Assembly: GCA_040880285.1 (NCBI GenBank)
Contig: JBBDIT010000045.1
Location: forward strand, 1-22,746
Direction of reading: 5' to 3'
Origin: JANQJA01 sp040880285
GTDB taxonomy: Bacteria; Pseudomonadota; Gammaproteobacteria; Pseudomonadales; Azotimanducaceae
Length of the DNA: 22,746 nucleotides
Positions 1 through 7,500 of the stretch are shown one piece after another. Below the pieces are notes generated by a model that was not told the origin of the DNA, made no database searches, and saw nothing but the letters and a program-made list of their open reading frames with translations. The translations under genes and the position numbers were made by a program. Position 1 is the first letter of the stretch. Every line of letters starts with the position of its first letter.

Positions 1-117
1 CTGGAAAACCGCTTGCAAGCGGACCTGGCCCGTAAGCCCAAATTCCAGAAACCGGATCGCCAGGCGAAATGGCGCGAGGAAATTCAAGCCCTGGGCCAAA
101 AACTGGAGCAGGACTAG
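1..117 (+). CDS. C-terminal fragment of an unidentified protein
   Basis: Frame 1 is open from the first base to a TAG at 115-117 and gives 38 residues ending in KLEQD. The fragment is strongly charged, rich in Lys, Arg, Gln and Glu, and has no hydrophobic stretch, so it looks like a soluble or helical tail. I do not recognise the family. The reading frame could be fortuitous, but its composition and its position, with a stop 12 bases before the convergent MerR gene ends, fit the end of a real gene that starts outside the window. Confidence 0.5.
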   Translation: MENRLQADLARKPKFQKPDRQAKWREEIQALGQKLEQD

Positions 118-129
118 CACAACGACCAG

Positions 130-534
130 TCAGGTCTCCAGTGAGTTTAAAATGGTGCAGTGAACCGCGGACTCATTGCCGCCGCAACAAGCGTCCGTGA
201 TGCGCTGCAGCGCATTTTTCATGCGGGTAAGTTCTGCGATCTTGTCATCGATATCCATCAGCTTGGCTTCGGCGAGTTCCTTGACCTCACCGCAGGTACT
301 GGACTGCCTGTCGACTTGCATCGAGAGTAACTCGCCGATTTCCTTTAAGGAAAATCCCATCCTGCGGGCTCGCAAAATAAAATGGACACGCGCCACTTCG
401 CTTTGGGTATACAGGCGGTAGCCGGCATCGTTGCGCCTCGGTTCATTCAGCAGCCCTTCAGACTCATAAAAGCGCAACGTCTCATTATTCGTGTCGGTCA
501 GTTTCGCCAGCTGGCCAATCTTCAAATATCCCAT
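130..534 (-). CDS. MerR-family metal-responsive regulator, ZntR/CadR-like
   Basis: This 134-residue protein is a transcription regulator of the MerR family. An N-terminal winged helix-turn-helix (about residues 4-70, with the family segments ETLRFYE and GYRLYT) is followed by a dimerisation helix (about 80-112) and a short metal-binding tail. The cysteines match the ZntR group: C81, the pair C116-C117 in DACCGG, and C126 before TIL. Those proteins sense Zn, Cd or Pb and activate efflux genes by untwisting a promoter with a long spacer. The position of ZntR His119 is Glu121 here, which may alter the metal site. Length is normal. The start has a clear ribosome site (AGGAGG, 7 bases before ATG). 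No efflux pump gene is in view; the divergent neighbour is a D-Ala-D-Ala ligase homologue. The specific metal cannot be read from the sequence. Confidence 0.88.
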   Translation of the reverse strand: MGYLKIGQLAKLTDTNNETLRFYESEGLLNEPRRNDAGYRLYTQSEVARVHFILRARRMGFSLKEIGELLSMQVDRQSSTCGEVKELAEAKLMDIDDKIAELTRMKNALQRITDACCGGNESAVHCTILNSLET

Positions 535-555
535 AGCACCACCTCCTGACTAAAG

Positions 556-572
556 CTTATAGTATACTACAG
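556..572. promoter_or_regulatory. Palindromic operator/promoter candidate between merR-type gene and ddl
   Basis: TAGTATACTA at 560-569 is a perfect 10-bp palindrome in an AT-rich island between the divergent genes, and similarity extends to 558-571 with one mismatched pair. It contains a TATACT -10-like box on each strand (563-568 on +, 566-561 on -). MerR-type regulators bind dyads that overlap their own promoter, so this is the likely operator and autoregulated promoter. A good -35 box at the 19-20 bp spacing typical of the family was not found on either strand, so the exact promoter is unresolved. Confidence 0.35.
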
Positions 573-608
573 CGTTTTTATGCATCAGCAGTCCCGGGAA
601 CACGGCGT

Positions 609-1547
609 ATGAACAAAAACCTCAAAATTGCCGTCCTGTGCGGCGGAGACTCGGCCGAGGCAGAAGTGTCACGAGTCTCGGCGCGTGGAGTGGCGGATGC
701 ACTTTTGACCAACTACCGGAATGTCACCATCATTGAATTGTCTCGCCATCTCGCGTCACATCTGGCTGAATTCGCGCCCGACGTGGTCTTTCCAGTTTTG
801 CATGGACCACCGGGGGAAGACGGTACCTTGCAGGGATTCCTCGAAATCTGCGGCTACGCTTATGTGGGCAGCGATGTTGCCAGTAGCGCTGCCGCCATGG
901 ACAAGATCACCGCCAAACTCCTGTTCGCCAGCTGCAATTTACCGCTGGCAGAGCAGGTGATCGTAACGCGCCGGGACGATGTCGCCGCCGCGGTGGATAA
1001 GATCGCAAGGGACTTCGGACATTACGTGGTGGTCAAACCTTCACGCCAGGGCAGTGCGCTCGGGGTCACGCTGGTCGACAATGAAAACCAGCTGCATGCG
1101 GCGGTTGAAACCGCATTGAAACTGGACGACCGCATCCTGGTGGAAAGAAGGATCGAAGGCAGGGAAATTACCGTTGGTGTGATCGACACGGACGAGGGCA
1201 CAATGGCCTTGCCGGTTATCGAAATCATCACGCCCGAAAACGCCTGGTATGATTATGCACATCGCTATACGGTGGGTTTCTCGGATCACATCATGCCCGC
1301 CGACCTGCCGGCCACGCAGACGCAGCGGCTACAGCAGATTGCCATCGATGCCCACCAGGGCCTGGGGTGTCGGGACCTGTCCCGGGCTGATTTCGTGGTA
1401 GCTGGCGAGCAGGAAGAATATTTGCTGGAGGTCAACACCATGCCCGGCATGACGCCCACCAGCCTTTATCCGGACGGGGCGAGGGGCTTTGGCCTCGACT
1501 TTCCGGCGCTGGTGAGCCACCTGGTAGAGCGGGCAGCCAGGCGTTAG
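609..1547 (+). CDS. ddl: D-alanine--D-alanine ligase homologue (ATP-grasp)
   Basis: This 312-residue cytoplasmic ATP-grasp enzyme would join two D-alanines with ATP to make the dipeptide of the peptidoglycan stem. Visible Ddl landmarks are the N-terminal nucleotide-fold start with GGDSAEAEVS (residues 12-21), HGPPGEDGTLQG (65-76), the ATP-binding lysine region VVKPSRQGSALGV (141-153), the YDY active-site loop (214-216), RADF (259-262) and the metal-binding LEVNTMPGMTPTS (273-285). Length matches E. coli DdlB (306). It is not in a mur/fts cluster; it stands alone, divergent from a metal-type MerR regulator and convergent with amt. It may be a second Ddl or have another acyl acceptor. There is no strong ribosome site before ATG 609; the start was chosen because the conserved NLKIAVL strand follows directly. 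Confidence 0.9.
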   Translation: MNKNLKIAVLCGGDSAEAEVSRVSARGVADALLTNYRNVTIIELSRHLASHLAEFAPDVVFPVLHGPPGEDGTLQGFLEICGYAYVGSDVASSAAAMDKITAKLLFASCNLPLAEQVIVTRRDDVAAAVDKIARDFGHYVVVKPSRQGSALGVTLVDNENQLHAAVETALKLDDRILVERRIEGREITVGVIDTDEGTMALPVIEIITPENAWYDYAHRYTVGFSDHIMPADLPATQTQRLQQIAIDAHQGLGCRDLSRADFVVAGEQEEYLLEVNTMPGMTPTSLYPDGARGFGLDFPALVSHLVERAARR

Positions 1548-1562
1548 CTACTGCTACATTTA

Positions 1563-1598
1563 TATAGCCCGATGATATCGCCAGAGCGCCTGGCTATA
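1563..1598. terminator. Inverted repeat between convergent ddl and amt
   Basis: Two alternative stems lie in the short convergent gap: an outer perfect 7-bp inverted repeat, TATAGCC (1563-1569) with GGCTATA (1592-1598), and an inner GCCAG/CTGGC stem (1580-1594) that overlaps the amt stop codon. The position suits a bidirectional terminator. No U-tract follows on either strand, so function is uncertain. Confidence 0.35.
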
Positions 1599-2892
1599 GG
1601 TCATAGCCGCGCTCATTGTGTTGATTGATATCCAGCCCCTCGGTCTCTTCATCGTCAGTGACCCGCAGTCCCAGCAGCAGATCCACAACTTTTAAGATGA
1701 CAAATGTGAGGATCGCGGTATAGCCCGCACTGGCCAGCACACCAATCGCCTGGACACCGACCTGCGAACCCATGGTCATCCCCTCGGCATAACCATGACC
1801 GCTGAAAATACCCAGACTGGTACTGGCAAACACGCCCGCAAGCAGTGTGCCGAGCGCGCCCCCAATTCCATGCACCGGAAACACATCCAACGAGTCGTCA
1901 ACACCCAGTCGCCGTTTCAGAATATTGGTGGCGTTAAAACAGAGAAAGCCTGCGGCCACGCCAATCATCAGACCGCCCGCAGGACCGACGAAACCCGATG
2001 CCGGCGTAATCGTGCCAAGGCCCGCCACCATTCCGGTAACGGCACCCAATGCACTCGGCTTACCAAACTTGACCCACTCACAAAACAACCAGGTAAGCGC
2101 GCCAGCGGAAGCCGACAGGTGTGTCACCAGCATCGCCATCCCCGCGTCACCATTAGCGGCCAGTGCACTACCGGCATTGAAACCGAACCAGCCAACCCAG
2201 AGCATGCCGGCGCCCATGATCACCATGGTCATGTTGTGCGGCGGCATGGGTGTTTGCGGGAAACCCCTGCGAGTGCCCAGCACTAGCGCACACACCAGCG
2301 CCGCGACACCGGCAGTAATGTGGACCACGGTGCCACCGGCAAAATCCAACAAGCCCATCTCGCCGAGCCAACCGCCTCCCCAGACCCAATGCGTGATGGG
2401 TGCGTACACAAGTAACACCCACAGACCGGAGAACAGCAGCATGGATGAAAAGCGCATACGTTCGGCAAAGCCGCCGACAATCAACGCTGGCGTAATAATG
2501 GCGAACGTCAGTTGGAACATCACAAACAGGCTCTCCGGAATGTCTCCGGTCATGCTGTCTTTGTGCACATCAGCCAGGAACAGATTGGATAGCCCACCAA
2601 TAAATTGATTACCCTCGCTGAACGCCAACGAGTAAAGTCCGATGAGCCACAGGATCGAAACAACACAGGCGATGGTAAAGCACTGCATCAAAACACTGAG
2701 CACATTCTTTACCCGTACCAGACCACCATAAAACAAGGACAGTCCCGGCAATGTCATAAATAGTACGAGTGCAGTCGAAGTCAGGATCCAGGCTGTATTG
2801 CCGCTGCTTAATGTTGATGAGTCAGCGCCATACGCAAGCCCGGCAAAGATGAGCACCGCAAGGCCGGCGACACCCGCAATCGCGTTCTTCAT
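1594..2892 (-). CDS. amtB: Ammonium transporter, Amt/AmtB family
   Basis: A 432-residue inner-membrane channel that conducts ammonium/ammonia. It has a cleavable-looking signal sequence (about residues 1-22), as known for E. coli AmtB, then eleven expected membrane spans. The conserved pore twin histidines are H191 (in DFAGGTVVHI) and H341 (in VFPVHGIGG). Other signatures are PGLSLFYGGL (49-58), the GFAERM motif (141-146) and the cytoplasmic tail EGLDINQHNERGYDL, the segment that binds the PII protein GlnK in characterised homologues. The ribosome site AAGGGG lies about 8 bases before ATG. The usual partner gene glnK is not adjacent: upstream is a 324-bp spacer and then divergent rmf. Regulation by nitrogen status is expected for the family, and a possible NtrC-like site is listed at 3027-3043. 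Confidence 0.95.
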   Translation of the reverse strand: MKNAIAGVAGLAVLIFAGLAYGADSSTLSSGNTAWILTSTALVLFMTLPGLSLFYGGLVRVKNVLSVLMQCFTIACVVSILWLIGLYSLAFSEGNQFIGGLSNLFLADVHKDSMTGDIPESLFVMFQLTFAIITPALIVGGFAERMRFSSMLLFSGLWVLLVYAPITHWVWGGGWLGEMGLLDFAGGTVVHITAGVAALVCALVLGTRRGFPQTPMPPHNMTMVIMGAGMLWVGWFGFNAGSALAANGDAGMAMLVTHLSASAGALTWLFCEWVKFGKPSALGAVTGMVAGLGTITPASGFVGPAGGLMIGVAAGFLCFNATNILKRRLGVDDSLDVFPVHGIGGALGTLLAGVFASTSLGIFSGHGYAEGMTMGSQVGVQAIGVLASAGYTAILTFVILKVVDLLLGLRVTDDEETEGLDINQHNERGYDL

Positions 2893-3216
2893 AGTCCACC
2901 CCTTTGTCTGTCGTTGTTATAGGTTGGGCGAGGATGAATCCGGCCCTGAACGAGAACGAATTTAGTGTACTCGATTATTTGGATGGGCTACAACCAAGCA
3001 TCGGCGCTGGATCTGGCGCGAGCGCCTGCTCACTTTTGGTGCATGGTATTGTCGGTTTATATCGGCAACAAATATCAGGAACAAAGCTTATGCTCTTTTG
3101 TTAATCGACAATCCTGCGCCCGTACGTTCAAATGAGATGGCTAACAACAATCGCCGGGTATCGCGATGTTCTGGGCTCCCTTCCCATTATGTGACAGTCA
3201 GCAAGGCGAGGTATCA
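2893..3216. other. Divergent intergenic region amt/rmf
   Basis: This 324-bp spacer holds the promoters of amt (leftward) and rmf (rightward). Besides the NtrC-like sequence at 3027-3043 I see no convincing -35/-10 pair and no good -24/-12 sigma-54 promoter; the best GG-N10-GC match on the minus strand (about 2928-2941) lacks the rest of the consensus. A 66-codon open frame at 2904-3104 has no family resemblance and is not annotated. Confidence 0.6.
3027..3043 (-). promoter_or_regulatory. NtrC-like binding site candidate upstream of amt
   Basis: Read on the minus strand the site is TGCACCAAAAGTGAGCA. The left half matches the NtrC consensus TGCACCA exactly; the right half matches TGGTGCA at four of seven positions. 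It lies about 135 bp upstream of the amt start, a workable distance for an enhancer. Without a clear sigma-54 promoter downstream this remains a weak candidate. Confidence 0.25.
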
Positions 3217-3420
3217 ATGAAGCGACAAAAACGCAGTAAGACCAGCCGCGCATTTACCAGAGGTTACCAAACAGGACTACACGGAAAATCCAAAGATCTT
3301 TGCCCCTTCCAGGACGTCGAATATCGCCAGGCATGGCTAAGCGGCTGGCGCACCGGGCGTGAAGACAACTGGGATGGATTAACAGGCACCGCCGGCGTCG
3401 GTCGTATCCCGCTCGAATAG
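3217..3420 (+). CDS. rmf: Ribosome modulation factor
   Basis: A 67-residue basic protein that, in E. coli, binds the 30S subunit in stationary phase and drives formation of inactive 100S ribosome dimers. The sequence begins MKRQKR and continues through RGYQTGLHGKSKDLCP and QAWLSGWRTGRED, closely following E. coli RMF (55 residues). The C-terminal tail after GWRTGRED, about 15-20 residues ending GVGRIPLE, is longer than in E. coli. The start at 3217 was preferred over an upstream in-frame ATG at 3166 because it matches the family N-terminus and has a purine-rich ribosome site (AAGGCGAGG) just before it. It is convergent with pyrD, an arrangement I recall from Pseudomonas. Expression is expected to rise at slow growth; no promoter could be identified. 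Confidence 0.93.
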   Translation: MKRQKRSKTSRAFTRGYQTGLHGKSKDLCPFQDVEYRQAWLSGWRTGREDNWDGLTGTAGVGRIPLE

Positions 3421-3445
3421 CACGACGCCATCACCGGAATTCAAA

Positions 3446-4483
3446 TTAACGGGCCAGCGAATGCCTGTAGGCAGAGATTTGTGCCACCGATTCACTGACC
3501 AGGGCCGGACCTTTGAAAATAAACCCGGTATAGATCTGTACCAGGTCAGCGCCGAGACGCAACTTTTCGACCGCATCCTCTGCACTCATGATGCCGCCCA
3601 CCCCGATGACTGTCATGGCACCCTGCACGTGGTCGGCCACGAGCTTCAGGACATGATTGGCCTGGTTTTTAAGTGGTGCACCACTCAAACCACCGGCTTC
3701 ATCACTGTGACGCTCGCCATAGACGGCGCTCCTTGAGACCGTGGTGTTGGTGACAACGACGCCGTCGATGTGGTGAGCCAAAAGACAATTGGCAATATCA
3801 ATCACCTCGTCGTCATCCATATCCGGTGCGATCTTCACAACCAATGGTACATGCTTGTCATACTTCGCCTTGAGTTCCCCGTGCACCTTTTGCAGCCCAT
3901 CTAATAACGCTTCAAGTTCCTGCTGGCGTTGCAGGTTACGAAGGCCTGGCGTATTGGGTGAGGAAATATTCACGACAATATAGGAGGCAAGCTGGTAAAC
4001 CTTGCGCATACAAAATTCATAATCCGACAAGGCGTCTTCAACCGGTGTGCTCGCATTCTTGCCAATGTTGATTCCGAGCACACCCTTGAAACCAGAACGC
4101 TTGATACGTTTGGCCATGGCTTCAACGCCCTCGTTGTTGAATCCCATCCGGTTAATCAGTGCATTCCTGGCAGTCAACCGAAACAGGCGGGGTTTCGGAT
4201 TACCAGCCTGTGCTTTCGGTGTTACGGTACCCACTTCGATAAAACCAAATCCCATTGCCGCCATACCTTCAATACAGGTGGCATTTTTGTCGAGTCCGGC
4301 AGCGAGGCCAACGGGATTGGGAAACCGGATACCCATTACGTCTACCGGGTCCCCGGGTACATCACGGGCCACAAGGGACGTCAGGTTCAATCGATCGAGC
4401 AGTGCAATGGATTGCAGCGACAGGTGATGCGCTGCCTCTGCGGGCAACAGGAAAAGGAGGTTACGGATAGAATCGTAATTCAT
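3446..4483 (-). CDS. pyrD: Dihydroorotate dehydrogenase (quinone), class 2
   Basis: A 345-residue flavoprotein that oxidises dihydroorotate to orotate in pyrimidine synthesis and passes electrons to membrane quinone. The N-terminal helical segment (about residues 1-40, starting NYDSIRNLLFLLPAEAAHH) marks the membrane-associated class 2. Catalytic and FMN-site signatures are GLAAGLDKN (59-67), the base Ser175 in NISSPNTPGLRNLQ (172-185), the lysine in VVKIAPD (215-221), and the phosphate loops VTNTT (244-248) and GVGGI (294-298). Length is usual (E. coli 336). It lies 45 bases downstream of gdhB on the same strand. The start fits the family but has no Shine-Dalgarno sequence; the short leader contains a TATAAT box and a hairpin. 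Confidence 0.96.
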   Translation of the reverse strand: MNYDSIRNLLFLLPAEAAHHLSLQSIALLDRLNLTSLVARDVPGDPVDVMGIRFPNPVGLAAGLDKNATCIEGMAAMGFGFIEVGTVTPKAQAGNPKPRLFRLTARNALINRMGFNNEGVEAMAKRIKRSGFKGVLGINIGKNASTPVEDALSDYEFCMRKVYQLASYIVVNISSPNTPGLRNLQRQQELEALLDGLQKVHGELKAKYDKHVPLVVKIAPDMDDDEVIDIANCLLAHHIDGVVVTNTTVSRSAVYGERHSDEAGGLSGAPLKNQANHVLKLVADHVQGAMTVIGVGGIMSAEDAVEKLRLGADLVQIYTGFIFKGPALVSESVAQISAYRHSLAR

Positions 4484-4489
4484 AGAACA

Positions 4490-4515
4490 GCGGCAACCAA
4501 AAGGCCGCCATTATA
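4490..4515 (-). promoter_or_regulatory. pyrD promoter -10 box and leader hairpin candidate
   Basis: On the minus strand a perfect TATAAT (4515-4510) lies 26 bases before the pyrD ATG, followed by a GCGGC/GCCGC stem (4508-4504 with 4494-4490). No matching TTGACA-like -35 was found at 16-18 bp. In E. coli, pyrD and pyrC use a hairpin and nucleotide-dependent start-site choice for control; whether this leader does so is only a guess, since the first stem arm would lie upstream of a normally placed start. Confidence 0.3.
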
Positions 4516-4528
4516 CACCGCCTACAGG

Positions 4529-7500
4529 CTAAAATCGTGCTCTGGCACTACTACTGGCTTGTGCCAGATCCAGGAGTTCACGTATCGCCACGGTAAAGAT
4601 TGCCTGGTCGGTAACCGCGGATGCGCGCATGTCCGCCTGCAATGACATCCAGCGGTCCACCAACACCTGGTGATTGCCGATCCAGTCGGTAATCATCGTA
4701 TCAACACTTGCCCGCTTACTACCCTCGGCAATCACACCCAGGGTGATCGCAACCTGTTGCCAGTTCAAATCGTCTTGCAACGTCTCGCGCGCCAACGCTT
4801 CCCAAAGCGTCGTCGCCTGGGAATTGTGAATCTGGCGACTGAACCAATGCAGTTGCAAGTATTCACCGACGGCAAAATACACACTGGCGGCACGCTGGCT
4901 GGGCTGTCCGGTACGATTGGAAGCCTCGACGATGCCAAGCACCGAATACAGGTGATGGGCCGCTGCGACAAAGGACGCCAGCGATTCACCCACACCAGCA
5001 TCCACCAGCCTCCTGGTGTCCGCTTGCCATTCCGTCAGGACGGCGCCACGCACAAGGTCGCTCCAACGCCGGAACAAAGTCTGCAGTGCCTGCTGGAAAA
5101 CCGGCACTTCATTTTCCAGCACCAATGAGTGACGCCGGTTACGCAAAAGCCACCGTGTCGTCCGTCGCAACAGCCGGATCAGGTCCAGCATCATCTCATG
5201 CTGGATCGCAGGCTCGACCTCATGGTCCAGCAGCTGGATTTCATCCCACAAGTGATCGACTCCAAAGATATCCCTGGCGCCGACATAGGCCTTGGCGATA
5301 ACGGCACTATCGACACCAACCGACTCAGACATGCGGTGCACAAAGTTGATACCCATGCGATTGACAAGGCCGTTGGCAATCTGGGTCGCGACGATCTCAC
5401 GCCGAAGACGATGACTTTGCAGTTCGTCGCCATATTTTTTAATCAGGGACGCAGGAAATGCCACTTCCATTTCACGCATGAGGTAGGGTTCATCCAGCAG
5501 TTCCGATTTTGCCAGGTCCTCCTTCAAACCACCTTTGACGTAACTGGTCAGAACTGCCAGTTCCGGTGGCGTGAATGATTGCTGGTTGGCTCGCCGATCT
5601 TGAAGTTCCTCATCAGACGGCAAATATTCCAGTTGTGGATCCAGACGCCCGACGTCCTGCAGGTGATGCATCAGCCTTGCATACTCAAACGCACGCCGGG
5701 CGGTCTGGTGTCCCATCAGGTTAATGGCCTGGGCCTGGTGATAATTGTTATCAAGGACGATCTCGGCCACCTCATCGGTCATTTGCCGCAATAGCTTCTT
5801 GCGTTGGTCGACGGTGATCTGCTTTTTCTCCAGCAATTGGTTCAACAGAATCTTGATATTGACCTCGGCATCCGAACAATTAACGCCGCCGGCATTATCG
5901 ATAAAGTCGGTAAAACAAATACCGCCATGCAGGTTGTATTCGATGCGCCCCAGTTGAGTCATCCCGAGGTTNNNNNNNNNNNNNNNNNNNNNNNNNNNNN
6001 NNNNNNNNNNNNNNNNNNNNNNNNNNNNNNNNNNNNNNNNNNNNNNNNNNNNNNNNNNNNNNNNNNNNNNNAAATACCGCCATGCAGGTTGTATTCGATG
6101 CGCCCCAGTTGAGTCATCCCGAGGTTTCCACCCTCCCCCACGACCCGGCACCTGAGTTCGCTGCCGTTCACGCGCAAGGCATCATTCGTCTTGTCACCGA
6201 CATCCAGATGGGATTCGGAACGGCTCTTGACATAGGTACCGATACCCCCGTTCCATAGAAGGTCCGCTTCCGATTTGAGCAGCAGGTTAATGAGTTGATT
6301 CGGCGTCAGCGCCAATTCCTTGATGCCGAACCGCTTCTTCATTTCCGCCGATACCGGAATCGACTTGACACTGCGATTGAAGATACCACCGCCCTTGGAG
6401 ATAAGCGCGGTATTGTAATCAGTCCAGGATGAACGCGGCAACGCAAACAGCCGGGCCCGCTCCTTGAAACTCCTTGCCGCATCCGGCTTCGGGTCGACAA
6501 AGATATGTTGATGATTGAACGCGGCAACCAGACAAATGTGTTCCGATAACAACATGCCATTACCGAACACATCGCCGGCCATATCGCCAATACCAATCAC
6601 AGAAAAATCTTGTTTCTGGATATCGATCCCAAGGTCACGGAAGTGTTGTTGCACCGACGTCCAGGCACCTTTGGCAGTGATACCCATGGCTTTGTGGTCG
6701 TAACCAACACTGCCACCGGAGGCAAAGGCGTCACCTAACCAAAAGCCGTTCGCCCCGGAGATTTCGTTGGCGATATCAGAAAACGTGGCGGTGCCCTTAT
6801 CGGCGGCAACAACGAGATAAGTGTCGTCATCGTCATAACGCACCACGTCTACCGGAGGCACGACCTTTCCCTTCACCAGGTTATCGGTCAGGTCCAGCAG
6901 ACCCTGAATGAAGATCCGGTAGCAAGCGATGCCCTCTGCCATTATCTCATCACGACTGGCGTTGTCAGGAATTTGCTTTGGCAAAAAGCCGCCCTTGGCA
7001 CCTACCGGGACGATTACAGAATTCTTGACCTGCTGCGCCTTCACCAGCCCGAGGATTTCCGTGCGGTAGTCTTCTGTTCGATCCGACCAACGCAGACCAC
7101 CACGCGCCACCTTGCCACCACGCAAATGCACACCTTCGATACGCGGTGAGTACACAAAAATTTCATACTTTGGCCGCGGCAGTGGCATCTCTGAAATCTT
7201 CGCCGGTAAAAACTTGATGGAGATGTAATCCTTTAACACGCCATCCGCGTCCATCTGGTAGTAGTTGGTCCGCTGGGTCGCCGTGATCATCTCGACAAAA
7301 CGCCGCAGGATACGGTCATCAGCCAGATTTTCGACCTCGTCGATCCGCGCCAGAATATCCTTTTGTAACGTATCGATATCGAGTCGCTGCGATTTTTTCA
7401 GGTGTGGATTAAAGCGCTGGTCAAACAAGGTGAACAACCTTTGCGCGATCTCGCTGTATCTCGTCACACAATCGGCAATAAATGCCTGGCTGAAACTACT

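Noticed and set aside
1847..2608. 253-codon open frame antisense to amt
   Set aside because: Shadow of the Amt reading frame; the minus-strand protein has all Amt signatures, and this one is Pro/Thr-rich without motifs.
2928..2941. Sigma-54 promoter for amt
   Set aside because: Only the GG and GC dinucleotides match at the right spacing; the remaining consensus TGGCAC...TTGC is absent.
2904..3104. 66-codon open frame between amt and rmf
   Set aside because: No family resemblance, no ribosome site, mixed composition, and it covers the region that must hold the divergent promoters.
5917..6126. Biological direct repeat or duplication in gdhB
   Set aside because: The exact 55-bp match at contig ends around 100 N and the restored frame point to an assembler overlap.
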